Of a stretch of DNA of 64,000 nt, positions 19,713-33,000 are shown one piece after another. How positions within the stretch are numbered: position 1 is the first letter of the stretch; the number at the start of each line of letters is the position of its first letter. Source of the DNA: Antennarius striatus (Eukaryota; Chordata; Actinopteri; Lophiiformes; Antennariidae); contig NC_090796.1 in NCBI RefSeq assembly GCF_040054535.1, positions 11,884,001 to 11,948,000 on the forward strand. Reading direction: 5' to 3'. The position numbers were made by a program, and so were the translations under genes. The notes below the pieces were generated by a model that had not been told where the DNA came from, made no database searches, and saw only the letters and a list, made by a program, of their open reading frames with translations.

Positions 19713-22700
19713 ACCCGTCGGCGGGTGGGTGTACGGCAGTCAGGCTTTACGTGCTCGTCTGGTCCCCTGCTCTGCATGCAGGAACATGAGGAGGCAGAGG
19801 ATGGAGACCAAGGAGGCCGACAAAGATGTTTTCCTCCACAGGACAGTTTTCTAGCTGTTTGTGGTCACCCAAGGGAAGGAAGGGGGAGGGGTCGGTGATG
19901 GCAGGTATTTAATTACTGGGTTCTGGGCTCCTCTCAGCACAACTAGTGGAAGGGAAATAGAAAGAGTTGAATTGGGGAGGGGGGGCATGAAGCCTCAGCA
20001 GTGTCTCAAATAATCCCCTTTTAATGAAAACTTCGCCCCTGTCTTTGAACACATGAACTGCAGGGTGACAGGTTTTCACATCCTGTTACATTTATTCTTT
20101 CCTGTCTGTTTTCACACACACACACACAGTACCGCAAAAAAAGAGAAAACTCATTCGCAGGAAATATATTCCTCTCTTTTGTAAGAAGTTGTAGACATTT
20201 GCATAAACTCTGAGCACCACCATCTCCACTTCTCACCCCTTTGTAAGTAGTGTAATAAACACAAAGGTCAGGGGTGAGAAGTGCTTTCAGAACTTCTATC
20301 AATACTTCAGCTGCTTTCTTAACACCAAGCAAGCCTCAACATTATTTCCTTAATAATAAGACAGAGAAAATACAGAAAGACAAAAACAGTGCACGGATAA
20401 CAGTATGGGTGATGCATGTTCCCAGGCTTTTTCAGATACTCACGGCTGAGGCTAAACAGGGAATGGAAAGAATGTGTAGAAGTGATCCTGTGATAAACTC
20501 AGCTGCCACATCTCTGATAGCAGACATGACTAGAGTGTGCTAGGGTGAGTTTCTAATTTACCTTCAGGGATTATTCAAGTTAAAAAAAAGAAGACAAAGA
20601 AATGGAAGCTTTCAATCCCTTAAAAAATGGACATTTTACCAGTTTTTACTTTAAATAAGTGTCATTAAAGTGAGTAAATAATCTGAGCAGAGTATAAGAG
20701 GTCAAACCAAACACGTATGCATCAGATTGTGACAAATCCATGACTCAAATGTTTCTTCCTCTCAGATGACACGACTTTCTACCTCTGTTCCTCAGTGGAT
20801 CAACACAGTAAAATAAAAGAACATGTCGGCTCACCATCAGAAATCCTCCTGTGTTCTTTGGTCTCAGCTTTTCATCCACCTGGTCGTAATGCAGTCATAT
20901 CCCAGAGTTGGGAGCTCTGCTGCTCATCTAGAGTGAAGTAACTACACTGCCAGTCTCAGCACTGTATGGGCGGGACCTTTGTGAAATGAGCAACAGCTGC
21001 TGGCAATTGGTCAACCCCCTCACTCCTAAGCATTGGAGGGGGGTGGGGGATAGGGGGGCACTCCAGGCTGCAATAAAGTTAGACATGAGCAGGCAGCTCT
21101 AAGGATCTCTGCTATGCTATGTGGGGAGCTTGAATCTCAAGAGAGGACACACATCCAGACCTGCAAATGTGCTGCAAATACACACACATGACAAGAAAGC
21201 AAAATCAGCCCAAATTCACATAACAAAATCATGACAGGAAGACATCATGAGCCGTTCACTTCCTCTACCCACCCCTCTGTCAGCTGGACCTTCAAGAGCC
21301 AAACGAGAGTCATGCTCAGTGTGCCTCTCCAGCTTTAGTTTCCTCTGAGAAAAGAAAGGGAATATGCCGAAAGGGGAGACACGTTTAAGTACGCGCCACC
21401 GGTCTGGAGGAAGTGAGCTAGCTGAAGGGCAAGAAAAAAAGTGGGGGGTGGGTGGGGGAGTTGAATGAGAAGTGGGTCAGCTGTGGCCTTTATTCCAGAT
21501 GTCTGGGCTGAAACATCCCAGAGGTGGTTTCCTTAAAGGCAGCGAAGAGCATTGAAACTAAAATATAAATTTACAAGAAAATATTTCGCTAGTAGTTTTG
21601 AAATATTTTTACGGAGTGAATAAATAATTTCATTATAAAACCGTTTCCACAATGTGACTGAAGATGCTTCATCTCCAAATCCACGAGTTATGGGTGGAGG
21701 CAGGGAGGGATGATAGGAGGGAGGGAGCTGAAAACAAAGCAAACAATTGTCTGTTTTCCCCCCAGAGAAGACAAACGATGAACAGAGTGTGTCTTTCCAA
21801 TAGTCTTTGCTTTTTATTCTCTTTTGCTGTCAGATCAGTCATCTACACAGTTTTCGAACCATCAGCAAGAATAACAATAAAAACTAGACTAACAGGAGAA
21901 AACTGTGTGCAAGAGCTAGAAAGTGTAGAAAGTCAGAACAATGTGTGAGGACAGCTGGATGGGATTGCATACAGTTCCAACTGGGAAACAGAAACACACT
22001 GGTGCACCAAGGTAAGTGTGTATGCAAACACCGTGGGGTCGTCCCAGGTCAAAGTGGGAGGAATGGTAGCACAGACACACAAAGGGAAGGCTCGTTGGCA
22101 CTTTCAGGATGAGCATGCGCAGGGAATGCCAACTCACGCCGCCACCCTCGCGCCTCCGAGGTCAACAGTCCCGTCTGCTGTGCCAACATCAGCGGGGCAG
22201 AGAAAGGCAGCCGGCCTTGTGAATCAGTTAGCAACCGTGAAACCCAGCGGTGTTTGACACATTTCAACCAACTCTCTCTTTCCTTAAAATTCTCCCAAAT
22301 GGATCCTTCACATTTCGCTTTTGGAGAATGCCTGGAACTGACTTCATATGCGGTTCATTTGGTTATGTGACAATCTCTCATTTGATGTTTGACTTGATGT
22401 TTTGGACGTCAGAAACTACAATATCCATAAAGCTGGACTACAGTAAATACTACCCTTCCATTACAGAAAACTTCACATGAACAATTACATCGTGGCTCGG
22501 ACCATAAAAATGTCAAAAATAAAACTGACATACTATATTTAAACCATCAAAAAATGGCTTGATTTATTAGGTTCTACTTTTGAGTTGGCTTAAAGAGACC
22601 TTTGCCTTTCTATGGACCAATAAGAGTGCTGAATGACAAAAAATAAATAAAGAGAAAAGAATAAATATTTTCTTGATATGAGGTCTCATTTGAAGGCTGT

Positions 22701-24002
22701 GGTCTTTCACAATCTTGTTTCACCCAAATAACAGGCTTTGCTCCAAGGTTTAGAGTTTCTCCCTGTGACTCCGTACACCCCCCCCCCCAGGCAAACTCGT
22801 GCTAGGGACCGGACTTACTGAAATCTTTCCCACAAAGAAATGTCTTCACCATTTTCCAAGGGTTAAGAAATTTAAAAATCCGAAACACCTGATAAGAAAG
22901 AAACGGGTATGGAAGTGCCAAGAAGCAGTGGCGGACGGCAGAAAAGACAGTTGTAGAGTTTACACACGTCTGCACTTTGTCTTTTGTCACAGAGTATTCA
23001 CTGAACATACCTCCTTCTGTCACATGCCTCGTGCCCCCTCAAACCCTCCAACCAGCCAGCCCTGTCCCAGCTCTGTTTTCCTAATCCTATAAACATTTTC
23101 TATGCGCATTCCTTCTTTCTTCCAACCCCCATTCTCTTTTTTCCTCACATTCAAGAACACTCAAAGCCAACCTACAATCATCTGTCTCTGACCTCAAACA
23201 TTCTGCTTTCCCTCCCTCTCTTTCCTTTAAGCTACCTAACTTCCCGACACTCTTTCTCACGACATCCGATATTCTCTCTTCTTTAGTACGACTTTCCTTT
23301 CTTACTGCTAACCCCTTCAACGCTTTGGTGTGATACACATAAACTGTTCACAGCTGGCTGGTCAGAGTTTCAGAAAGGGAGAGGTTACAGATCCTCTAAT
23401 TAGCAATCGCTTGGGGGAATGGGGGTGGGAGGGGGGCATGAGTAAACAGCTGGATCTACTTGGTGTGGCTCATCCTCTAACTCTGCTGCTGACTGATTTG
23501 TGAGTCCATGGCTCTAAACGGTCCTTCAATTTGTTTCCTCTTCATACCAACACAGGCCTGGGTTGGTTCCAGAAACATCTGGAACCATTTTCTGGAGGAG
23601 CTTTGTGGGGAACAAGGAGGCATTCCTGCTTCCGATGAAAGTGTGTGTGTGTGTTGGGGGGGGGGCAAAAGCTGAAGAAACCCTTCAATAAAAAGGGGGA
23701 AGAAGAATGAGAAGTTCATCCATAGTCTTTGCATCTGGTCTGTTGTGTATAAATTAGGGAACTTGCTCCTTCATGCCGGAAAGGAGGAGGAGGGGGGTCT
23801 CAGTGCATTTCCCCATTTTATATTTTTCTCAAATGAGGTAGGACAGGTAGGTCCAGTTCGTTGTTCAACACTCTGACGTCCCACAGGTTCAGTCTTGCAG
23901 GCATGAACAACATCCAAAGAAAGAGGGGGTGGGTGGGGGGGACTTGAGCGATGCATCACAGAGCGAGAGGGGGACAAAGGGAGGACCGGGCCTTCCTGTC
24001 TG
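19713..24002. other. Intergenic: st6galnac2 5' flank and cep131 3' UTR/flank
   Basis: The left part should hold the st6galnac2 promoter and any 5' UTR exon; a donor-like GATGGTGAGC on the minus strand near 20836 is a weak candidate for a non-coding exon. The right part follows the cep131 stop. It has short poly-C (22778-22788) and G-rich runs. Several ORFs of 60-100 codons show no family features. Confidence 0.45.
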
Positions 24003-27000
24003 TCACTTCTCCAGCAGCTGCTTCCTCTGCTGTTCCCACAGGGCCTCCAAGTGGTCCGCCCTCTTCAGAGCAGCCTATCAGAACACATGGTGATATTTAC
24101 ACAAACTGTCAGTCATCTCACTACAATAACAGCGTTTTCTAACGATTCATGTTCTGACAGGAAGACGATGCCGAGCGCTTCATCCGGCCTCTCACCTCAT
24201 GCTGCTTCCGGAGACTGCTTACGGTTTCCTCCTTCTTTAAGATAGCTGACTTCACTCTGGCAAATCAGGAGAAAAAAGTGGATGTTAACAGTGGCCTTTT
24301 GTTAGGATAAACAAACTCATGTTTGAAAACAGCCAACAATGAATCCATCGCCCATCAAATGGACAGCGGAACCCACTTCAAACCCCACAGGAGCTGCAAC
24401 ATGTCAAATTAACTTGGAGTTTGGTTTTGGTTTCATAAGTGCAGGCATCTGGGTTCCATTTTCACATTAGTCATTTTCTTGGCGAGTAGAGGTCCCAAAC
24501 AAACAAAAACAGAAGAGTCTAACAAAATTAAAGCACGATTTGTTAACCAAACCCATGAAAAGACACCAAATTCACAATGATTTTGTCTACTGACAAGTAT
24601 CATGTGTGCCTCTGTTGGATCAGTGAGTCACACTGATCCAACAGATGACATGCTCCTTCATTTCCATGAGCATGCACACTAATTTATCATGATCGCTCCC
24701 ACAAAGAGTGTCCAGGACAATGAATGTGGATTCAAATTGTCCCCGACAAAAACGCTATTTCTTATTGTTTGTCTTAGTTTTGTAATAAATGTAATTTTCA
24801 ACGTCTAAAAAAAGGGATTTGTGTTTTTTTGGGGTATTTTTTGTGGATGGGTCTGATTGTCTCAGGCGTGTCTGGGGAATCTTATGGGGAATATAAACCT
24901 ATGTTCACCTTACGTATGTATGTATGTACATACAGGTGGATGGATGAATACAACAATATTAATCATGTATATCATGTTTTTATTCATTTCATCTCGTGTG
25001 TCCCTTCTTCCTTACCGTTTGTGAACTTCAGCCAACTCTTCTTCCTTCTCCCTCGTGACCCTCTCCACCTCCAGACGTAGCCTCGCTCTGACTTCAGACA
25101 CCTCCACCTTCATCCTGCGGTTCTCCTCCTCAGATGTCACTAACCGGTCAGCAAACTCCTGTCTTATCACCTCTTCCAGGCTGTACCGCTCATCCACCAG
25201 CTTATCCCTGGTCTGAATATAGATGTTCATCAACCAATTTATTTTATCAATCATGTATTCACTTTTCATCTCATTTGCTGTTTGTAATGGACTGCGACTT
25301 GATGATAAATAGAGAGGATTCAGATTATACAAATTATCAAATGAAAACTTCTCACCCGAGAAATGTCTTCATTTTCTTCTTCTTTCTGTCTTAGCAGTGC
25401 CCGTAGTCGAATCAGCTCTGCCTCCATCTCCATTTGCTGCTTCCTCAGCTCCTGCTGTTTCTCCACAGCGACCCTCTCTGAGTGCTCCAACTCCTTCAGT
25501 TCAGTCTCGTATTTTTCCTTCAAACGCTTCACCCTGAGAATGGTGTGAATTAAGGGTTAGTGTTGGTTGGGACTTAATGAACATTTACCAAAGCTGGACT
25601 TCACACAAACATAAAAACTGCACAACATATAAGTTGTGCAAAAGTAAGAATGGAATAACCCATACACACCTGTTGTCAGCTGCCCTCTCACACTCGTCTT
25701 TGTCCTTGCTGGTCTCCTCCTCTAGCGTCCAAATGGCGAGCTCGATCTCTTTGTCACGCTGTCTGCGTAGATCTTCTTTAAGCTGGCGCTCACGGCTCAG
25801 CAACCACACTTCCTGTGGACACACAAAACATGCTTGCTGTCTCTCTTGACTACTTTCTGATTTCACACACACTCGGAATGGAAAGACACCTACACCCACA
25901 CACCCACACACACAGGTGCACAGGTTGTGAATCATCCATCATTCCCCACTGGCTGTTAAGTTCCTGTCTGTATGACTGACTGGCTGAGTTCAACTCAACC
26001 CGACTCAACATTGGTAACAGGTAATTTGTCATTTCCATTACACTATAGAACCACATCAATGTAGCCTGTTGTCATAGTGATTGCACAAAAATGCTGTGGT
26101 GTAATCTTCACTGCCTCTCACCTCTTGTGGTCCTCTCAAAGACAGGGACGTCTGCACATCCTCAATATCAATGATGCAGTATTTAGCAAGCAGAAAGCTC
26201 ACTTCCTGATCTTTAAGGTTAAGTTTCACATGTTGTGCTTGTAAGAGTTCCACTTGAAACACAAACCTAGGAAGGAATTGGTGACCCAGAGGTCTACAAA
26301 GGCCTGTGAACGCATAGTGCTGCACATATTTGTAAAAAAAGTCCAACAAACCTCTTTTTTCTTGTAGTTTTCTTCCCATGACTGCCTTTCAATGTCCAAA
26401 CGCTCTTGCATGGCCTTCAACTCCATCTAGTCATACAAACGAAAATCAATTAGCAAGTTAGTCCTGCGAATTACCTTGACTTAATTTGTTGTTGACACAA
26501 CTCTATGACAGCTAAGCTGACGATTTTCTTCAGGTGTGATGGTGAAGTAGAAGTATTTTATATGTATTCTATTTGACACTGTCTCTACTCATCACCTGGT
26601 GTCTCCGTTCCTGCTCCTCTCTGGTCTTGTCCAGCTCCTCTTTGAGAGTTTGTCCAGCCAGAGAGTTGTTCTCTTCCAGCTGCCGCCGTAGATCCTCAAG
26701 CTCAGCACGCTGCCTGTAAGACAGACAGAGGAAATTTGAAAAGGGAAGACGGGAGGAGAAGCCACACTAATTCCTATAGAAGTACAGTACATCAACTAGT
26801 AAAAAAACAGTTGTCAGCCAGGATGCTAATTCAGTCTGTATATGCACTTCACGTAAACTAGTGTTACAGGTGAGGGACAAATTTACTTGTCTCTGTTTAC
26901 CATTTACTCTGTAAACAGATATACAGACAGAAGTTCATAGTCATCATAGAGGATGTGAAAAAATATGAAAGCTTGGTGTTATTTGGGTTAAGCCTAACAT

Positions 27001-30000
27001 TTTGTGCTCCTGTAAATAGTACGCATTAAAATGCACTTAAAACAACATTGTTTTGTCTTTCATTGGCACTTAAAAAACCGCATTTCAGTCCTGTATCTGC
27101 TAAAGGTCACTTGTTTCACAGACAAGCAGCAACAATCTATAAGGGCAGCATGTTTTATAAATCCTGCAGGATTGTTAGGGGAAGACAGATTTATTAACAT
27201 AAACACTGAAAAGGGCCCGGATGTCTGGGACTGAAGGAAGTTATTTCACTCTAAACTGAACGCATATTTCCTGCGGACTTTTCTGGATCTTCCTTTAATT
27301 CAACTTGTTTTTTCTGGAGACTATAGCAACATTTTTTAAGGCATGTCTCCTGAATAATAAAATTATTCTGTTTCACATTTTTGAGGAGACAGACTGGTGA
27401 CCTCTGACATTACCTTGCAGCAAGTTGAGCCAGCCTCTCTTTCTCATCAGCCACCTCCTTGTAGAGACGCCTCCTCTGCTGCTGCAAGGAGAGCTCCTCC
27501 TCCTGAAGCTGCTTCTCATATCTGACACAGACATAAACACACAAATACCCAAATGATTCTGTAAAAATAAACCATAAAACCCACGGTGCACTGGCGTCGT
27601 GCCCGGAGTGTCCCCCGCCTCACGCCGTATCCCGCCGAAATAGGCTCCGTTTCCCCGTGACCCGCTGCGGCGGATATAGCGGTGGTAATCTGAAGATGAC
27701 TGATTGAACCATAAAACATACACACACCTACACAATACATATGAAATAATTCCTAGTTTACGATACACATCATAAAATCAAATCTGATTTAAGTAAACAT
27801 CGCGTGTCTACCTCTGTTTGGCTAGTTCCCTCTCTCTCTGACACTGCTCCTCCTTCTCTCTCTCCAGCTGCTGGCGGAGCTCCTCACACTGATGGACGTA
27901 GCGCTGGGCCGCACGGTCATCCGCCTGCAGAAGCTCTGCCTCATGAAGTGTCCGCAGCTTCTTCAGCTCCTGTTTGTGTTTAGAAATAAGCTTCTGGATC
28001 TCTGGCTCCAAACCTGAGGGCGGCAGAGATACAGACAGATGTTCATGTTCACTGACGAATATTGAATCTCAAGTTTTCCATCTCTGAATACTTTTACTAT
28101 CTCCTCTACCTGGAATTTAAAATAAAAGATGAACCACCACCTGCAGCCAACAAACAAACTTTTATTCTGTGGCTTCTGCTAACTACATGCTTTGATGCAA
28201 GCGCTCCCCATCTACCCTCATTAATACAACAATGTTAACAGAGACGTATGAACATCAGACTTAAGACTGTGTTTACATTACCTTTGACAGTGATCTCTTT
28301 AATCTTCTTGGTTTTCTCGTCAATCCATTTTTCCCGTCGGATTTTCTCTGAGGCACTCATCAGCTCTTTTAACTTCTTGATTTCCTGTTGAGAGATTGGG
28401 GTAAATTATGGTAATACTAAATGACGAAAACCAGTGATAGCACTGGCAGCAACTTATGTGTTTAACAGAAATTGGTCATTTTGTGGGGACAAGGTTGGGT
28501 TTTTACATGAGAAAAGTATACATTCAAGAGATGTGCATGTTACAGGACCATATAATAAAATGAGAAAAGTCACAATGGTAATTAAAGGATGAGTACAAAC
28601 CAAATCAGAGCAAGACTATTAACTTAATAATATAACGCAATAGAAATGTCATATCTATGTCTGGAGATGAATGAAAAGACTGCTGACACTCACATGCAGA
28701 CAGACTGTCCAATAGAAGTTTTGAGGGACAGACAAAATGATAAAAAAGGAATGGTAGAATGAGAGATGATTTTTCCAAGGATGATTGGGCAGAGGAAAAA
28801 AAGTTACCTCGCACAAGGGACCCAGAATTTGCCACACCTAAAAGCCAGGAAAAAAGAAACACACACAATGACAGAGAAATACAGTAAAGAAGGGTGTCAA
28901 AAGCAGAGACAAGACAGTTTAACATAAGCAGCAGTGCGGGAGGGCGAAAGGCAATCACACAAAATGCAATGCAGAAGCAAAGAAGCAGAAGTTATTAGCA
29001 GTGAGTAGTACGTTATTATGGTTCTTTGTCTCCTGACAAGATGTTGCACATCTCACCATTTCATGTTGTTCCTGCATTTGTGCAATCTTCTTGGTGTACT
29101 TTTGGTCCACTTGCTTCAGTTCTCCAACCACCCCTTCACAGCGCTGAGTAAGATTCTTTTTATCATTGATCAGCTGAAAAAACCCCAGAACTTAATGCAG
29201 ATCATAGGCATAAAAGAGAATAAAAAGTGGACTGGAAACAGATTGTGTTCCAACCTGATCAATGAATGTGAGGTGCCTCTGGATGGTGGCTTCATATTGG
29301 TCCTTCTGGAGCTGGAAGTTCCTACTTAGCTCCTTCTCTGTATCCTTCACATGTCTCACCGACAGTTCCCTCTGCTGAGCCTTAGGAACAGGGAGAAGAA
29401 AAACCTAATTCAGCATTTTAAACTTTCTCTATACAATAACATGTCGATTATTGTGGGTTCCTTTTCCCTTACCAATGCTGTCTGGAGCATGTTTACAGTA
29501 CGCTTCTTCTCCTCCAACTCCAACTTGATTCTCATCATGGAACTGTTGACCTCAGCAGCGGTGGCAGACGCCTGCTCGACACCAACCAGCTCCTCCTCTG
29601 AAAACACCGCCTAGCAACACGCAGGAACCACTTCAGTTTCGAATGAAATCGCAGAACATTTGGTGCAAATTTAAATATCCAAACTGGTTTATTTGGACGA
29701 ACCACATTATTTAATCAAAGGGTACACAGATGGAGAGATGGAAAAGCGGAAGCTTGTTAGATTATGACACAAAACTGGAATTAAAAAAGACACAAAGCAC
29801 AAAGAAATAAATGTTTTTGTGCCACATTGTGGGATATAATATCCTAGATACTGACCTCCCTGTGTGACCCTGAGGTAACAGATCGAGGTCTTTCCTGCTC
29901 AGATTTCTCCATTTCATCCAGGAAGTTCATGATGCTTTGCAGCTTGGCTTCAGAGAGCAGGGCGCCCCCATCTGGCAATTCAGGGTGGTGACTCATCTGA

Positions 30001-33000
30001 CCGTGTCGCTCCAGGTTGTCAGTAGTTAGAGAGTTGGAGTCTACATCCTTCAATAAAATAACATAACAAACATACCGATTACAAAACATTCTATAATCTT
30101 GTCAGTATGGTCTTGCTGTGGACAAAATAACCAAAAACTTCACTGTTTCTGAAGATAAGCAGACTAGCAAAGTGAAGCAGTCTCACTTCATCTATCCAGG
30201 CGTATTTCTCTTTATGGTAACACTTTGGTTCAGGCAATCTCTCTGGCTCCTCTTCCAACAGCTTCAAGGTGTCCAGCAGCTCATTGAGGGTGGTTTTAGA
30301 TTGAGCCCTGCTGGTTGAGGCTCCCTGTCGCTGGTCCTCTACACTGACTGACCTCTGCAGGATCTCCTGGAGCATGGAAAATACTTTTTTACATTGGGAC
30401 TGAATATTTGCTTATCTGCAGTTACTCTTTCAATGTTTTTACACTGTAATTTGGAAAACTGATCAGAGATTTCCATCACTGACCTGAGAACACTGGGAAC
30501 CTCTGCAATTGGACAAAGCTGGGGAGACAGCTCTGAAGCTGGAGGCCTCACCTAAATCAGCTGCAACATTCAAATTGGACTCTGTGGAAACATTTGACGA
30601 ACAGTTTCAGAGTATTGATATTTTCAGAAATCTTTATTGTAAACATCATCCAGTATGAGGGTTATTTTGTATATGCATTCAAAACTATTATGTAGGCTAA
30701 ATCATTACTTTTCTACTAGATATATATTCTACTAACAATATTCTACTAACAAAAATCAGATATATACAAAAGAACAAACAGTTGTATTTACAGTATAGCT
30801 AAGAACAAGACAGTCACAGACTGCAACATCACGCGACACCGGTGAATTCAAAATTTTATCCTGACCTACTTGCATAGGTCAAAGATCAAAGCTAGTGCTC
30901 TGCCTGGTCACGAAGATATTTGGTGGACTAACTAATAGCCGGACGGACGGACAAACACACAAACACTGACAATTACAATACATCACCGCTTTGAAGCGGG
31001 ATGTAATTAGGTTCTTAAGGAATTTCAGCTGTATTAAAAATTACTCATTTCGTCCTTTCTCTAAAAAAGTCATTATCTCTTAGTCTTATCTTCTTTTTTA
31101 TTTCATAACAGATCCTCTTGTTCTGTTGCACTTGATGGACTCCTGTCATTTCTAGAAATCTTAACAGGATATGGAATGATTTCCTTATTCAGTCAGGTGT
31201 GCATTGCATGGTAGGATTGAGTGTTATTGTGCATAGTGGGTGACACCAGACCTGTGTTTTTAGCTTTCACATCTATGGCTGACATCGGGGTGTTGTTACT
31301 CTGAGGGAGTGGAGTTTTGTTAAAAAGAGAAATCCTGGGCGGCTTCTTGCGTCCAGCCACCCCAGGGTGTCTCACATTTTCCTGCTCCATAACAGCTATA
31401 TGCTGTGAATCTGCAGCTGCATGGCTTCTTTTCTGCTGCAGCTCCTAGACACCATCACCAGGGGGAGACAAAAAACACAATAAGACATTTGAATTGGTGC
31501 GTTGACGTTGCTGGTTCACTTTAAAAACACTGCTTTAACCTTGGGGTTACAATAAAGGATGTACTTTAATTTTATTCACCTGGGGGGAGGCATGGTAGGC
31601 CAGATGAGCTTTCTCCTTATGAATCAACTTCCTGCCATTTTCCTGAACCTGCTGTTCAACACAAATTTCTACTTGCGATCTGTTCTCCTGCTCCTATGAG
31701 ACAAACAGGAAGGCCGTGTTTATTGTCAGCAGAAACAGAGATAAAGAGAATAAAGATAATGGAGAACTAACATTAAGGTTGTCAATGTGACCACGCTCTG
31801 GGTCACATCGGAGCTCTTAAAGGTCACTAAACAACTTTTGTTCAACAAAGGAACTGATGAAGACGTGTGAAGACACATACGTTCATTGGGACTGAATGGA
31901 TGGTTTGAAACAACAATGTGCCACAATGACTGTCAAAATTTATTGTATTTATTTTATGAATAGGTTGAAAACATGTTGTAACGAGAGAGGTGTTTGGTTG
32001 ATTCTGGGAACGGGAACTAGACAAGCCAAATAGCTTCTACCTGTCAGCCCTTTTTTTTAGATGTTGTTGATGTTGCAAATGAGATGAAGGTGGTAAAGTT
32101 TGTTGTAATGACATGTCAGAAAAAATAAACTAAACTGCCCGTAGATATTCATGTGTGCGTACGTGGTTGTCTGTTTACGTGTGGCTCCGTGGTGCACTGG
32201 CATGGTGCACAGAGTGTACCCTGCCTCACACCCCTAGTCAGCTGGGATAGGCTCCAGCACCCCGTGACAGTGGAAGACGCGGGCATTTGACGATGAATGA
32301 ATGAATGCATGAATGAATACATGAATGAATACATGAATAAATAAATAAGGTTCATTCACCTGAGAACACTGAGAACCTCTGTTATTGGACAATGCTGGAG
32401 AAATAGCTCTGAAGCTCAGTTCACTCAAATCAGCCACAACATTCAAATTAGTATCTGTGGAAACACACAACCAATCAATACATTTATAACAATAGACTCC
32501 AGTGAAAGTATCCATGTTCAATACACCGGTTATTGACTAAGATATCACAACTACTCTACATAATTATAACATCAAAACTATGAGAACTATACTTCATGTG
32601 CCAAAGATATAATTTTTCTACGTCTTTAAAACAATTTCCCCAACAGGAAAAGAAAGCATTTCATAGCAGGAATGACTAAAAATGACTGCTGATGTAGCAG
32701 AAGTTTCAGCAACCCTGAGCAGAACAGATACAGACCTGTGTTCTTAGCTTTGATGTCTGTGGGTGAGAGAGGGCTTTTATTGCTTGGTGAGGATGGACCT
32801 CTGTTAGTGGGAGAGATCCTCGGAGGCTTCTTGCGTCCGACTACACCGGTCTGACTCACATTTTCCAGCTCCATCACAGTTAAATGCCCTGCCTCTGCAA
32901 GCCTGTGGGCCCGTTTTTGCTGTAGCTCCTGGACCACACCATGAAGGGGAGATGTAAGACAATGAAGGAAGCCATCAACTGTTAAACTTGTGCTGCATAT

